Source: Streptomyces albus subsp. chlorinus (GTDB lineage: Bacteria > Actinomycetota > Actinomycetes > Streptomycetales > Streptomycetaceae). From it: a stretch of 64,000 bases of DNA. The position numbers and the translations under genes were made by a program. Below the pieces are notes generated by a model that was not told the DNA's origin, made no database searches, and saw only the letters and a list, made by a program, of their open reading frames with translations. Of this stretch, positions 43,068 through 51,494 are shown one piece after another (the stretch's first letter is position 1; the number at the start of each line of letters is the position of its first letter). Location: the NCBI RefSeq assembly GCF_013302895.1, contig NZ_VJOK01000001.1, positions 5,922,996 to 5,986,995 on the forward strand. The letters are read 5' to 3'.

Positions 43068-43972
43068 TGGCGACCGCAACCCGGACCGCCGGGCCCGGCC
43101 CCGTCAAGGAGGGGCCCGCCGGCGGCAGCAAGCGAGGCGCCCGGGCGCCCAGGCGCACCTTCCGGCCGCGCACCCTGGTGATCACCGCCGTGGCGTGGTT
43201 GCTCGCCGCCCTCTTCCTGGCCCCGTACCTGGAGATGATCGTCACGGCGCTGCGGCCCGCCGACGAGCTGCGGGACCGCACCTATCTGCCGGACAAGCTG
43301 GACTGGTCGAACTTCATCGACGTGTGGAAGGAGTCCTCGCTCGGGGACAACCTCCAGGTCACGCTGCTGGTCGCGGGCGGCTCCACGCTCCTGGTGCTGC
43401 TCGTCTCGCTCCCGGCGGCGTACTACACGGCACGGATGCGGTTCAAGGGTCGCAAATGGTTCCTGCTGCTGGTGCTGGTCACCCAGATGTTCCAGCCGAC
43501 GGCGCTGCTGGTGGGCCTCTACCGCGAGTTCTACCAGCTGGACATGCTCAACTCGGTCTGGACGCTGATCCTGACCAACGCCGCGTTCAACCTCGCCTTC
43601 GCCGTGTGGATCCTCACCGCCTACATCGGGTCGATCCCTCCCGAGCTGGAGGAGGCGGCGATGGTGGACGGGACCAGCCGCTTCGGGGCGATGATCAAGG
43701 TGACTCTTCCGCTGGCGCTGCCCGGCGTCGTCACGGCCGTGATCTTCACCTTCATCTCGGCCTGGAACGAGTTCGTGATGGGGCTGACGCTCTCCACCGA
43801 GCCGTCCAGCCAGCCGCTGACGGTCGGGATCAACAACTTCATCGGTGCCTACACGGTGCAGTGGAACTACCTGTTCGCCGCGTCCGTTGTCGCCATCATC
43901 CCGGTGGTCGTGCTGTTCGCCTTCATCGAGCGGCACGTGGTCTCCGGCCTGACGGCGGGTTCCGTCAAGTGA
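43067..43972 (+). CDS. Sugar ABC transporter permease (MalG type)
   Basis: It has 301 residues and is coupled to the upstream permease by TGATG at 43065-43069. The EAA loop is LEEAAMVDGTSRFGAMIKVTLPLALPG, and the C-terminus is VVSGLTAGSVK. Membrane segments begin at LVITAVAWLLAALFLAPYL. A hairpin at 44032-44058 ends the operon. Confidence 0.88.
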   Translation: MATATRTAGPGPVKEGPAGGSKRGARAPRRTFRPRTLVITAVAWLLAALFLAPYLEMIVTALRPADELRDRTYLPDKLDWSNFIDVWKESSLGDNLQVTLLVAGGSTLLVLLVSLPAAYYTARMRFKGRKWFLLLVLVTQMFQPTALLVGLYREFYQLDMLNSVWTLILTNAAFNLAFAVWILTAYIGSIPPELEEAAMVDGTSRFGAMIKVTLPLALPGVVTAVIFTFISAWNEFVMGLTLSTEPSSQPLTVGINNFIGAYTVQWNYLFAASVVAIIPVVVLFAFIERHVVSGLTAGSVK

Positions 43973-44031
43973 GGCGGAGCCGCGAGGGATGAGGCGGGCC
44001 GGGGCGGTCACCGCCCATGGCACATCGTGCG

Positions 44032-44058
44032 GGTCCCCGGCCTCCCGGGCCGGGGACC
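44032..44058. terminator. Hairpin after the second importer operon
   Basis: GGTCCCCGGCC (44032-44042) and GGCCGGGGACC (44048-44058) are perfect 11-bp arms with a 5-base loop. Confidence 0.7.
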
Positions 44059-44201
44059 TGGCGCGTTCGCTCCGCTCACCTCCGTATGATGAGCCACAAA
44101 TGAGCACCAGCCCCCGCCGATCGAGCTCGAGGGACTTGACGGGGACTTCCGCCGGGGCTCTGCTTAGGATTCATATGTTGGAGACAAGCGGGGAGTGAAC
44201 A

Positions 44202-45389
44202 GTGGTGGAGACTCCGGGGTCGCAGTCCTCGCTGCACAGGGCGAACCTGGAACGCGTCGTGCGGGCCGTGCGGATGGCCGGGTCCCTCACCCAGGCGGAG
44301 ATCGCCCGCACCACCGGGCTGTCGGCCGCGACCGTCTCCAACATCGTCCGTGAGCTGAAGGAGGCCGGGACCGTCGAGGTCACCCCGACCTCCTCCGGTG
44401 GCCGCCGGGCCCGCGCGGTCTCGCTGAGCGCCGAGGCGGGCATCGTCGTCGGCGTCGACTTCGGCCACTCCCACCTGCGCGTCGCCGTCGGCAACCTGGC
44501 CCACACCGTGCTGGCCGAGGACGCCGAGCCCATCGACGTGGACGCCTCCGCCGACCAGGGGTTCGACCGCGCCGAACGCCTGGTGCGCCGGCTGGTGGCG
44601 GAGAGCGGCATCAGCCCCGGCAAGGTCATCGGCATCGGGCTGGGCGTGCCGGGCCCCATCGACATCGAGACGGGAGTACTCGGCTCCACCGCCATCCTCC
44701 CCGGCTGGGCCGGCACCAACCCGCGCGACGAGCTGGCCGCCCGGCTCGGCGTCCCCGTCTACGTCGACAACGACGCCAACCTCGGCGCGCTCGGCGAGCA
44801 GGTGTGGGGGGCCGGCCGCGGCGCCCGGGACCTGGCCTACATCAAGGTAGCCAGCGGCGTCGGCGCCGGACTGGTGATCAACGGCCAGATCTACCGCGGC
44901 CCCGGCGGCACGGCGGGCGAGATCGGCCACATCACCCTGGACGAGTCGGGGCCGGTCTGCCGCTGCGGCAACCGCGGCTGCCTGGAGACGTTCACCGCCG
45001 CGCGGTACGTGCTGCCGCTGCTGCACTCCAGCCACGGCACCGATCTGACGATGGCGCGCGTGGTGCGGCTGGCCGCCGGGGGCGACCCGGGCTGCCGACG
45101 GGTGATCGCCGACATCGGACGCCACATCGGCAGCGGCGTCGCCAGCCTCTGCAACCTCCTCAACCCCTCCCGGGTCGTCCTCGGCGGCGATCTGGCCGAG
45201 GCCGGTGACCTGGTGCTCGACCCGGTGCGCGACTCGGTGGCCCGGTACGCCATCCCCAGCGCGGCCCGCCGGCTGACGGTCCTGCCCGGCGAACTCGACA
45301 GCCGCGCCGAGGTGCTGGGCGCCCTGGCGCTGGTCCTCGACGAGATGGGCGACAGCAGCCTGGTGGACGCCACGTCGACTGCCGCCTGA
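44202..45389 (+). CDS. rok7B7: ROK-family transcriptional regulator Rok7B7
   Basis: It has 395 residues. An N-terminal winged HTH (residues 18-70: MAGSLTQAEIARTTGLSAATVSNIVRELKEAG) precedes the ROK sugar-kinase-like fold. VGVDFGHSHLRVAV is the phosphate loop, and VYVDNDANLGALGEQ and GTAGEIGHITLD the sugar site. The zinc motif is CRCGNRGCLE. GTG 44202 is six bases after GGGGAG. Immediate linkage to xylFGH is as in SCO6008-6011, where Rok7B7 influences xylose use, carbon catabolite control and antibiotic production. Divergence from that role cannot be excluded. Confidence 0.9.
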   Translation: MVETPGSQSSLHRANLERVVRAVRMAGSLTQAEIARTTGLSAATVSNIVRELKEAGTVEVTPTSSGGRRARAVSLSAEAGIVVGVDFGHSHLRVAVGNLAHTVLAEDAEPIDVDASADQGFDRAERLVRRLVAESGISPGKVIGIGLGVPGPIDIETGVLGSTAILPGWAGTNPRDELAARLGVPVYVDNDANLGALGEQVWGAGRGARDLAYIKVASGVGAGLVINGQIYRGPGGTAGEIGHITLDESGPVCRCGNRGCLETFTAARYVLPLLHSSHGTDLTMARVVRLAAGGDPGCRRVIADIGRHIGSGVASLCNLLNPSRVVLGGDLAEAGDLVLDPVRDSVARYAIPSAARRLTVLPGELDSRAEVLGALALVLDEMGDSSLVDATSTAA

Positions 45390-45720
45390 GCCCCCGGAAA
45401 GGAGCGCGGGGAACGGCGCGCCCAGCCACCACGCGGCCGCACCCGCGCACCGGCCTTGCCGACCGACAGCGGCGGGACCGCTCCATCTCCTGCGCCCTGC
45501 CGCCGCTGAGGGCCCGCGCCGCCCCCGGGTACGCCACCGCTGTGGCTGAGAGCACCGTTCCCCGCGCCCCCTTCGGGGCGCCCTGGCTTCCCGCCTTCAA
45601 AGAATGGCATCGTTGTCATCTCGTTAAGTGTTTGCTTATTGACCCCCTGTACCGAGGCGGAGTTGACTTCCCGCGACTCCGGCCACCCGGCCGGCCCCGG
45701 CCCCGTCAGGGAGGTCCCCC
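45390..45720 (+). promoter_or_regulatory. xylF promoter region with a TAAG/CTTA palindrome
   Basis: TAAG-TGTTTG-CTTA (45625-45638) is a perfect short palindrome in an AT-richer stretch, followed by TTGACC at 45639-45644, a possible -35. This is the likely site for Rok7B7 control of the xylose operon. GGGAGGTCCCCC precedes the xylF start. The first 200 bp hold only weak stems around CAGCGGCGG/CCGCCGCTG that may end rok7B7 transcription. Confidence 0.5.
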
Positions 45721-46833
45721 ATGCACGCAGCGCTGCGCGGCATCGTCTTCGGCACCGTCACACTCTCTCTCGCCCTCACCACGGCCGCCTGCGGCAGCGC
45801 CGACCAGGCGGACGGCAAGGACAGCGGCAAGGACAAGAAGGGGCCGCTGACCATCGGGCTGCTGCTCCCGGAGAACCAGACGGCGCGTTACGAACGCTTC
45901 GACAAGCCGCTGATGGAGAAGAAGCTCAAGGAGCTGGCCGGCGAGGACACCAAGATCCTGTACGCCAACGCCAAGCAGGACGCCAATCTCCAGCAGCAGC
46001 AGGTCGACACGATGATCACCAAGAAGGTCGACGCGCTGATCCTGGACGCGGTGGACGCCAAGTCCATCTCCAGCTCGGTGAAGAAGGCCGAAGGCGCTGA
46101 CATCCCCGTCGTCGCCTACGACCGGCTGGCCGAGGGCCCCATCAAGGCGTACACGTCCGTCGACAACCCCCGGGTCGGCAAGATCCAGGCCACCTCGCTC
46201 CTCAAGGAGATGGGCGACAAGGCCGGCAAGGGCAAGATCGTCATGATGAACGGCTCGGTCACCGACCCGAACGCCAAGATGTACAAGGACGGCGCCCACT
46301 CCGTCCTCGACGGCAAGGTGAAGGTCGGCAAGGAGTACGACACCAAGGAGTGGAAGCCGGAGAACGCCAACGAGAACATGAAGGGCGCCATCTCCTCGCT
46401 CGGCAAGAAGAACATCGTCGGCGTCTACTCCGCCAACGACGGCATGGCGGGCGGCATCATCACCGCCCTCAAGGGCGCCGGTTTCAGCAAGGACGAGATG
46501 CCCCCGGTCACCGGCCAGGACGCCGAACTCAACGCCGTGCAGCGCATCCTGTCGGGCGAGCAGTTCATGAGCGTCTACAAGCCGTACGTGCCCGAGACCT
46601 CCGCGGCGGCCGAGTTCGCCGTCGCCCTGGCCCGCGGCGAGTCGGTGGACAAGATCGCCTCCTCCACGACCGACAGCGAGTCCGCCAAGGACGTCCCGAC
46701 GAAGATCGTCACCCCGCTCCCGCTCGTCAAGGACGACATCAAGAAGTACGTCGGCAAGTCCGGCTTCTTCACGGCCAAGGAGATCTGCACCGCCAAGTTC
46801 GCGAAGGCATGTGACGAGGCGGGCATCAAGTAA
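45721..46833 (+). CDS. xylF: XylF-like xylose ABC transporter substrate-binding lipoprotein
   Basis: This is a type I periplasmic-binding-like protein of the RbsB/XylF class, 370 residues. The signal peptide ends at the lipobox TTAAC (Cys about 24). The mature part begins LTIGLLLPENQTARYERFD. It carries VDALILDAVDAKSISSSVKKA and VYSANDGMAGGIITALKGAG, as in XylF proteins, and PPVTGQDAELNAVQRI. It heads xylF-xylG-xylH, matching SCO6009-6011. Confidence 0.9.
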   Translation: MHAALRGIVFGTVTLSLALTTAACGSADQADGKDSGKDKKGPLTIGLLLPENQTARYERFDKPLMEKKLKELAGEDTKILYANAKQDANLQQQQVDTMITKKVDALILDAVDAKSISSSVKKAEGADIPVVAYDRLAEGPIKAYTSVDNPRVGKIQATSLLKEMGDKAGKGKIVMMNGSVTDPNAKMYKDGAHSVLDGKVKVGKEYDTKEWKPENANENMKGAISSLGKKNIVGVYSANDGMAGGIITALKGAGFSKDEMPPVTGQDAELNAVQRILSGEQFMSVYKPYVPETSAAAEFAVALARGESVDKIASSTTDSESAKDVPTKIVTPLPLVKDDIKKYVGKSGFFTAKEICTAKFAKACDEAGIK

Positions 46834-46885
46834 TCCCGCCCCTCGGCAGGAACACCCCGCCCCAGGCGGTGAAGGAGTGATTCAC

Positions 46886-47683
46886 GTGACCGCTACGCCC
46901 GTGCTGGCGTTGCGCGGGATCTCCAAGCGGTTCGGCGCCGTGCAGGCGCTCACGGACGTCGATCTGGAGATCCACCCCGGAGAGGTCGTCGCACTGGTCG
47001 GCGACAACGGCGCGGGGAAGTCCACGCTCGTCAAGGCCATCGCGGGCGTCAGCCCGGCCGACGAGGGGCGCCTGGAGTGGGACGGCAGGCCCGTCCGCAT
47101 CGAACGGCCGCACGACGCCCAGGCGCTGGGCATCGCGACCGTCTACCAGGACCTCGCGCTGTGCGACAACCTCGATGTCGTCGGCAACCTCTTCCTCGGC
47201 AACGAGGTGAAGGCGCGCGGGGTGCTGGACGAGGTCGAGATGGAGCGCCGCGCCCGCGAACTGCTGGCCACCCTCTCCATCCGCATCCCCAGCGTCCGCA
47301 TCCCCGTCGCCTCGCTCTCCGGCGGCCAGCGGCAGACCGTCGCCATCGCCCGCTCCCTGCTGGGCGAACCCCGGGTCGTCATCCTCGACGAGCCCACCGC
47401 CGCGCTCGGTGTCGAGCAGACCGCGCAGGTCCTCGACCTGGTCGAGCGGCTCCGGGAGCGGGAGCTGGGGGTGCTGCTGATCAGCCACAACATGGCCGAC
47501 GTACGCGCGGTCAGCGACCGGGTCGCCGTCCTGCGCCTGGGCCGCAACAACGGGACCTTCACGGTGAGCGAGACCACCCAGGAGGAGATCGTCTCCGCGA
47601 TCACCGGCGCGACCGACAACGTCGTCACCCGCCGTAACGCCCGTACCGCACGCAACGCGCGCACCACGGAGGTGCACCAGTGA
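46886..47683 (+). CDS. xylG: XylG-like xylose ABC transporter ATP-binding protein
   Basis: This is a single-domain ABC ATPase of 265 residues, whereas E. coli XylG has two. Walker A is GDNGAGKST, the Q-loop follows in YQDLALCDNL, the signature is LSGGQ, Walker B is VVILDEP, and the H-loop is ISHN. GTG 46886 is chosen because AAGGAG lies eight bases upstream. Two in-frame starts further upstream lack this. Its stop overlaps the xylH GTG (GTGA). Confidence 0.9.
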   Translation: MTATPVLALRGISKRFGAVQALTDVDLEIHPGEVVALVGDNGAGKSTLVKAIAGVSPADEGRLEWDGRPVRIERPHDAQALGIATVYQDLALCDNLDVVGNLFLGNEVKARGVLDEVEMERRARELLATLSIRIPSVRIPVASLSGGQRQTVAIARSLLGEPRVVILDEPTAALGVEQTAQVLDLVERLRERELGVLLISHNMADVRAVSDRVAVLRLGRNNGTFTVSETTQEEIVSAITGATDNVVTRRNARTARNARTTEVHQ

Positions 47684-49026
47684 CCACCGGCACCCCCACC
47701 GACGGCACGCCGCCCACCGAAGGCACGCCGCCCACCGGCAAGGCGGTGGACGTGGAGAAGGCCCCCGCGGTGACGGAGGACGCCACCGCCGCCGCGGCGG
47801 CCCCTGTCGACACCGTCGACCCGCGGCTGCTGGTGCGCCAGCGCGGCTTCGCCGGCTACCTCGGCGACCTGCTGCGCCGGCTGCGCAGCGGCGAACTCGG
47901 CTCCGTCCCGGTCGTCGTCGGACTGCTGATCATCGCCGTCGTCTTCCAGCTCCAGGACTCGGCCTTCCTCAGCTCCAACAACCTCAGCGACCTGTTCGTC
48001 CAGAGCGCCGGCACCGGGCTGATCGCCGTCGGCATCGTCTTCGTGCTGATCCTCGGCGAGATCGACCTGTCGGTCGGCTCGGTCAGCGGCATGTCGGCCG
48101 CGGTGCTCGCCGTCCTCAATATCAACCACGGCGTGGACGAGGGGCTGGCCGTCCTGCTGGCCGTGCTCACCGGTATGGCCGCGGGCGCCGTCCACGGCTT
48201 CTTCTTCGCCAAGATCGGCGTCCCCGCGTTCGTGGTCACCCTGGCGGGCCTGCTCGGCTGGAACGGGCTGATGCTCCAGATCCTCGGGCCCAGCGGCACC
48301 ATCAACCTCGACGACGACGGCATCGTCGCGCAGCTCACCAACCACTACTTCGCCGACAAGGCCGCCGCCCTGGGCCTGGCCACCGTCTGCGTGCTGGCCT
48401 TCCTCGGCTTCTCGCTGCTGGACGCGAGGCGCCGCAAGGCGGCCGACGTGCCCAGCCGCCCGCTCAGCGAGATCGTGCTGCGCACCGTGGTGCTGGCGGT
48501 ACCCGCGTACGCCGCCGCCTTCGTCTTCAACTCCTACAAGGGGCTGCCCCTGGCCGTCGTCATCTTCGTGGGCGTCGTGGTGGCGGGCGACTTCGTGCTG
48601 CGCCGCACCACCTACGGCCGGCAGGTCTTCGCCGTCGGCGGCAGCAGCGAGGCCGCCGCGCGGGCGGGCATCAACGTGCCGATGGTGCGGATCACGGTGT
48701 ACGCGCTCGCCGGGACGATGGCCGCTGTCGGGGGCCTCTTCTTCGCCTCCCAGATCAACGCCGCCAACCAGTCCTCCGGCGCGGGCAGCCTGCTGATGAA
48801 CTGCATCGCCGCCGCCGTGATCGGCGGCACCAGCCTCTTCGGCGGGCGCGGCAAGACCTGGTCCGCACTGCTGGGTGCCCTGGTCATCCAGTCGATCAAC
48901 TCCGGCATGGCCCTGCTGGGGACCGGCTCCGCCGTCCGCGACATGATCACCGGCGCGGTGCTGCTGGCGGCGGTCGTGATCGACTCGGTGTCGCGGAGGA
49001 CTCAGAAGACCGCGGGCCGGGCGTAA
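47680..49026 (+). CDS. xylH: XylH-like xylose ABC transporter permease
   Basis: This is a BPD_transp_2-type permease of 448 residues. The first 60 are a Thr/Pro/Ala-rich cytoplasmic leader with GTP/PPTEGT repeats. About ten membrane segments follow. The family signature lies in ILGEIDLSVGSVSGMSAAVLAVL and ISSLFGG-type GGTSLFGGRGKTWSALLGAL. GTG 47680 overlaps the xylG stop with GGAGG upstream. A 12-bp hairpin at 49089 ends the operon. Confidence 0.9.
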   Translation: MTTGTPTDGTPPTEGTPPTGKAVDVEKAPAVTEDATAAAAAPVDTVDPRLLVRQRGFAGYLGDLLRRLRSGELGSVPVVVGLLIIAVVFQLQDSAFLSSNNLSDLFVQSAGTGLIAVGIVFVLILGEIDLSVGSVSGMSAAVLAVLNINHGVDEGLAVLLAVLTGMAAGAVHGFFFAKIGVPAFVVTLAGLLGWNGLMLQILGPSGTINLDDDGIVAQLTNHYFADKAAALGLATVCVLAFLGFSLLDARRRKAADVPSRPLSEIVLRTVVLAVPAYAAAFVFNSYKGLPLAVVIFVGVVVAGDFVLRRTTYGRQVFAVGGSSEAAARAGINVPMVRITVYALAGTMAAVGGLFFASQINAANQSSGAGSLLMNCIAAAVIGGTSLFGGRGKTWSALLGALVIQSINSGMALLGTGSAVRDMITGAVLLAAVVIDSVSRRTQKTAGRA

Positions 49027-49465
49027 GCGGAATCGAACGCCTGGCGGAAACGCCCGTCGACTCGTCACACGCCGTAGCCGTTCCACCCGTGCCCGGGGCC
49101 CGGACAGGCCCCGGGCACCTGCCGTGGTGGCTTTGCCCACGCCGCCCGCGCAGTGGCCGGGACGGTGCGTATCCGCCGGTAGAGACGGTGTGAGATACGT
49201 GGCAGCTGCCGCCGCGAACGTGTGGAACGCCCCGTCCGGGGGAACGCCGTACCAGTCCCGCCCGCCCCGGCGGGGCACGGCATTCGTGTGACTGAGAAGG
49301 CACCGGTCGGTGAGTCCGGATGGCAGCGGAACATTAGACTCGTGAGGCACTGCCCCCAGACTCCGTCCGGGTGGTACCCCAGGCCGAGGGTCGGGGGAGG
49401 AATCGGCTCGGTCCGACAACGACGGCTCGATAGCGTTCGATCACGCTCGAAGCAAGGAGGTACGG
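49027..49465 (+). other. Gap between xylH and dxs with xyl terminator and dxs leader
   Basis: GTGCCCGGGGCC (49089-49100) pairs with GGCCCCGGGCAC (49107-49118) across a 6-base loop and ends the xyl operon. The remaining 340 bp must contain the dxs promoter, but no clear -10/-35 pair stands out. AAGGAGG at 49455 is the dxs ribosome-binding site. No small gene is convincing. Confidence 0.6.
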
Positions 49466-51403
49466 GTGGCGTTGCTGACCCGCATCAGGGGACCACGCGA
49501 TCTGGACCGGCTCACCCCGGAGCAGCTGGAGGAGCTGGCCGAGGAGATCCGCACCTTCCTGGTGGAGGCGGTCTCCAAGACCGGCGGTCACCTGGGGCCG
49601 AACCTCGGTGTGGTCGAGCTGACCATTGCCCTGCATCGTGTTTTCGATTCGCCGGTGGACCGGATTCTGTGGGATACGGGGCATCAGTCGTATGTGCACA
49701 AGCTGCTTACGGGGCGGCAGGATTTTTCGCGGTTGCGGGCGCGGGGTGGGTTGTCGGGGTATCCGTCGCGGGCGGAGTCGGCGCATGATGTGATCGAGAA
49801 TTCGCATGCGTCGACGGTGCTGGGGTGGGCGGATGGTCTGGCGAAGGCGAATGAGGTGCTGGGCCGTGGTGACCATGTGGTGGCGGTGATCGGTGATGGT
49901 GCGCTGACCGGTGGGATGGCGTGGGAGGCGTTGAACAACATCGCGGCGGCGAAGGACCGTCCGCTGGTGATCGTGGTGAATGACAACGAGCGGTCGTATT
50001 CGCCGACGATCGGGGGTCTGGCGAATCATCTGGCGACGTTGCGTACGACGGACGGGTATGAGCGGTTTCTGGCGCGGGGGAAGGATGTGCTGCACCGGAC
50101 GCCGGTGGTGGGCAGGCCGTTGTATGAGACGTTGCACGGGGCGAAGAAGGGGTTGAAGGATTTCATCGCGCCGCAGGGGATGTTCGAGGATCTGGGGCTG
50201 AAGTATGTGGGCCCGATCGACGGGCATGACATCGCGGCGGTGGAGTCGGCGTTGCAGCGGGCGAAGCGGTTCGGGGGGCCGGTGCTGGTGCACTGCCTCA
50301 CCGAGAAGGGCCGCGGCTACCAGCCCGCGCGCCAGGACGAGGCCGACCAGTTCCACGCCGTCGGCGTCATCCACCCCGACACCGGCCTGCCCGTCAAGAC
50401 CTCGGGCGCCGACTGGACTTCCGTCTTCAGCGACGAGATGGTCAAGCTCGGCCGGGAACGCGAGGACATCGTCGCCATCACCGCGGCGATGATGCGGCCC
50501 GTCGGACTCCACGCCTTCGCCCAGGAGTTCCCCGACCGCGTCTACGACGTCGGCATCGCCGAGCAGCACGGCGCGGTCTCCGCCGCCGGGCTGGCCACCG
50601 GCGGGCTGCACCCGGTCTTCGCCGTCTACGCGACCTTCCTCAACCGCGCCTTCGACCAGCTGCTGATGGACGTCGCCCTGCACAGGTGCGGCGTCACCTT
50701 CGTGCTGGACCGCGCCGGGGTCACCGGCTCCGACGGCGCCTCCCACAACGGCATGTGGGACATGTCCATCCTCCAGTGCGTGCCCGGACTGCGGCTGGCC
50801 GCGCCCCGGGACGCCGACCAGGTCCGCGCCCAGCTCCGCGAGGCCGTCGAGGTGGACGACGCGCCCACGGTGGTGCGCTACTCCAAGGGCGCCGTGGGCC
50901 CGGCCGTCCCCGCGGTGCGCCGGGTGGGCGGCATGGACGTGCTGCGGGAGCCGGCGGCCGACGCGGGCGCGGACGTCCTGCTGGTGTCGGTGGGCGCCCT
51001 CGCCCCGATGTGCCTGGAGATCGCCGGCCTCCTCGACAAGCAGGGCATCACCACCACGGTCGTGGACCCGCGCTGGGTCAAGCCCGTCGACGAGGCGCTG
51101 CCGCCACTGGCCGAGCAGCACCGGGTCGTCGTCACGGTCGAGGACAACAGCCGGGCGGGCGGCGTCGGTTCGGCCGTCGCGCAGGCGCTGCGGGACGCGG
51201 GTGTCGATGTGCCGCTGCGGGACTTCGGCATCCCCGAGCGCTTCCTGGACCACGGGTCCCGCCAGGAGATCATGACGGAGATCGGGCTCACCGCGCCCGA
51301 CATCGCGCGCCAGGTGACGGGGCTAGTCGCCAAGCTGGACGGCCGCGGGACCGGCCCGAGCGGCCCCCAGGTGTCCGCCTGGGAAGGCGCCACACCCTCC
51401 TGA
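49466..51403 (+). CDS. dxs: 1-Deoxy-D-xylulose-5-phosphate synthase
   Basis: This ThDP enzyme makes DXP from pyruvate and glyceraldehyde 3-phosphate, the first step of the MEP isoprenoid pathway. It has 645 residues, full length. The N-terminal motif is TGGHLGPNLGVVELTIALHRVF, DTGHQSYVHKLLTGR contains the catalytic His, and the ThDP/Mg motif is GDGALTGGMAWEALNN. The pyrimidine-side glutamate is in VGIAEQHGAVSAAG, and the transketolase C-terminus begins DAGADVLLVSVGALAP. GTG 49466 has AAGGAGG upstream. Codons from about 49625 to 50290 end mainly in G or T (GAT, CAT, TAT, TTG), while those before and after end in C, although the protein is continuous. Confidence 0.96.
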   Translation: MALLTRIRGPRDLDRLTPEQLEELAEEIRTFLVEAVSKTGGHLGPNLGVVELTIALHRVFDSPVDRILWDTGHQSYVHKLLTGRQDFSRLRARGGLSGYPSRAESAHDVIENSHASTVLGWADGLAKANEVLGRGDHVVAVIGDGALTGGMAWEALNNIAAAKDRPLVIVVNDNERSYSPTIGGLANHLATLRTTDGYERFLARGKDVLHRTPVVGRPLYETLHGAKKGLKDFIAPQGMFEDLGLKYVGPIDGHDIAAVESALQRAKRFGGPVLVHCLTEKGRGYQPARQDEADQFHAVGVIHPDTGLPVKTSGADWTSVFSDEMVKLGREREDIVAITAAMMRPVGLHAFAQEFPDRVYDVGIAEQHGAVSAAGLATGGLHPVFAVYATFLNRAFDQLLMDVALHRCGVTFVLDRAGVTGSDGASHNGMWDMSILQCVPGLRLAAPRDADQVRAQLREAVEVDDAPTVVRYSKGAVGPAVPAVRRVGGMDVLREPAADAGADVLLVSVGALAPMCLEIAGLLDKQGITTTVVDPRWVKPVDEALPPLAEQHRVVVTVEDNSRAGGVGSAVAQALRDAGVDVPLRDFGIPERFLDHGSRQEIMTEIGLTAPDIARQVTGLVAKLDGRGTGPSGPQVSAWEGATPS

Positions 51404-51415
51404 CACCTCGCCGGC

Positions 51416-51454
51416 GCCTCCCTTCCGCCGCCGCACGACGAGCGGAGGGGAGGC
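51416..51454. terminator. dxs terminator hairpin
   Basis: GCCTCCCTTCCGC (51416-51428) pairs with GCGGAGGGGAGGC (51442-51454) with one mismatch, 13 bp after the dxs stop. Confidence 0.65.
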
Positions 51455-51494
51455 CGCCGCGGGCGCGGTGGCGGCCCTCGCTACATTGAGACCC

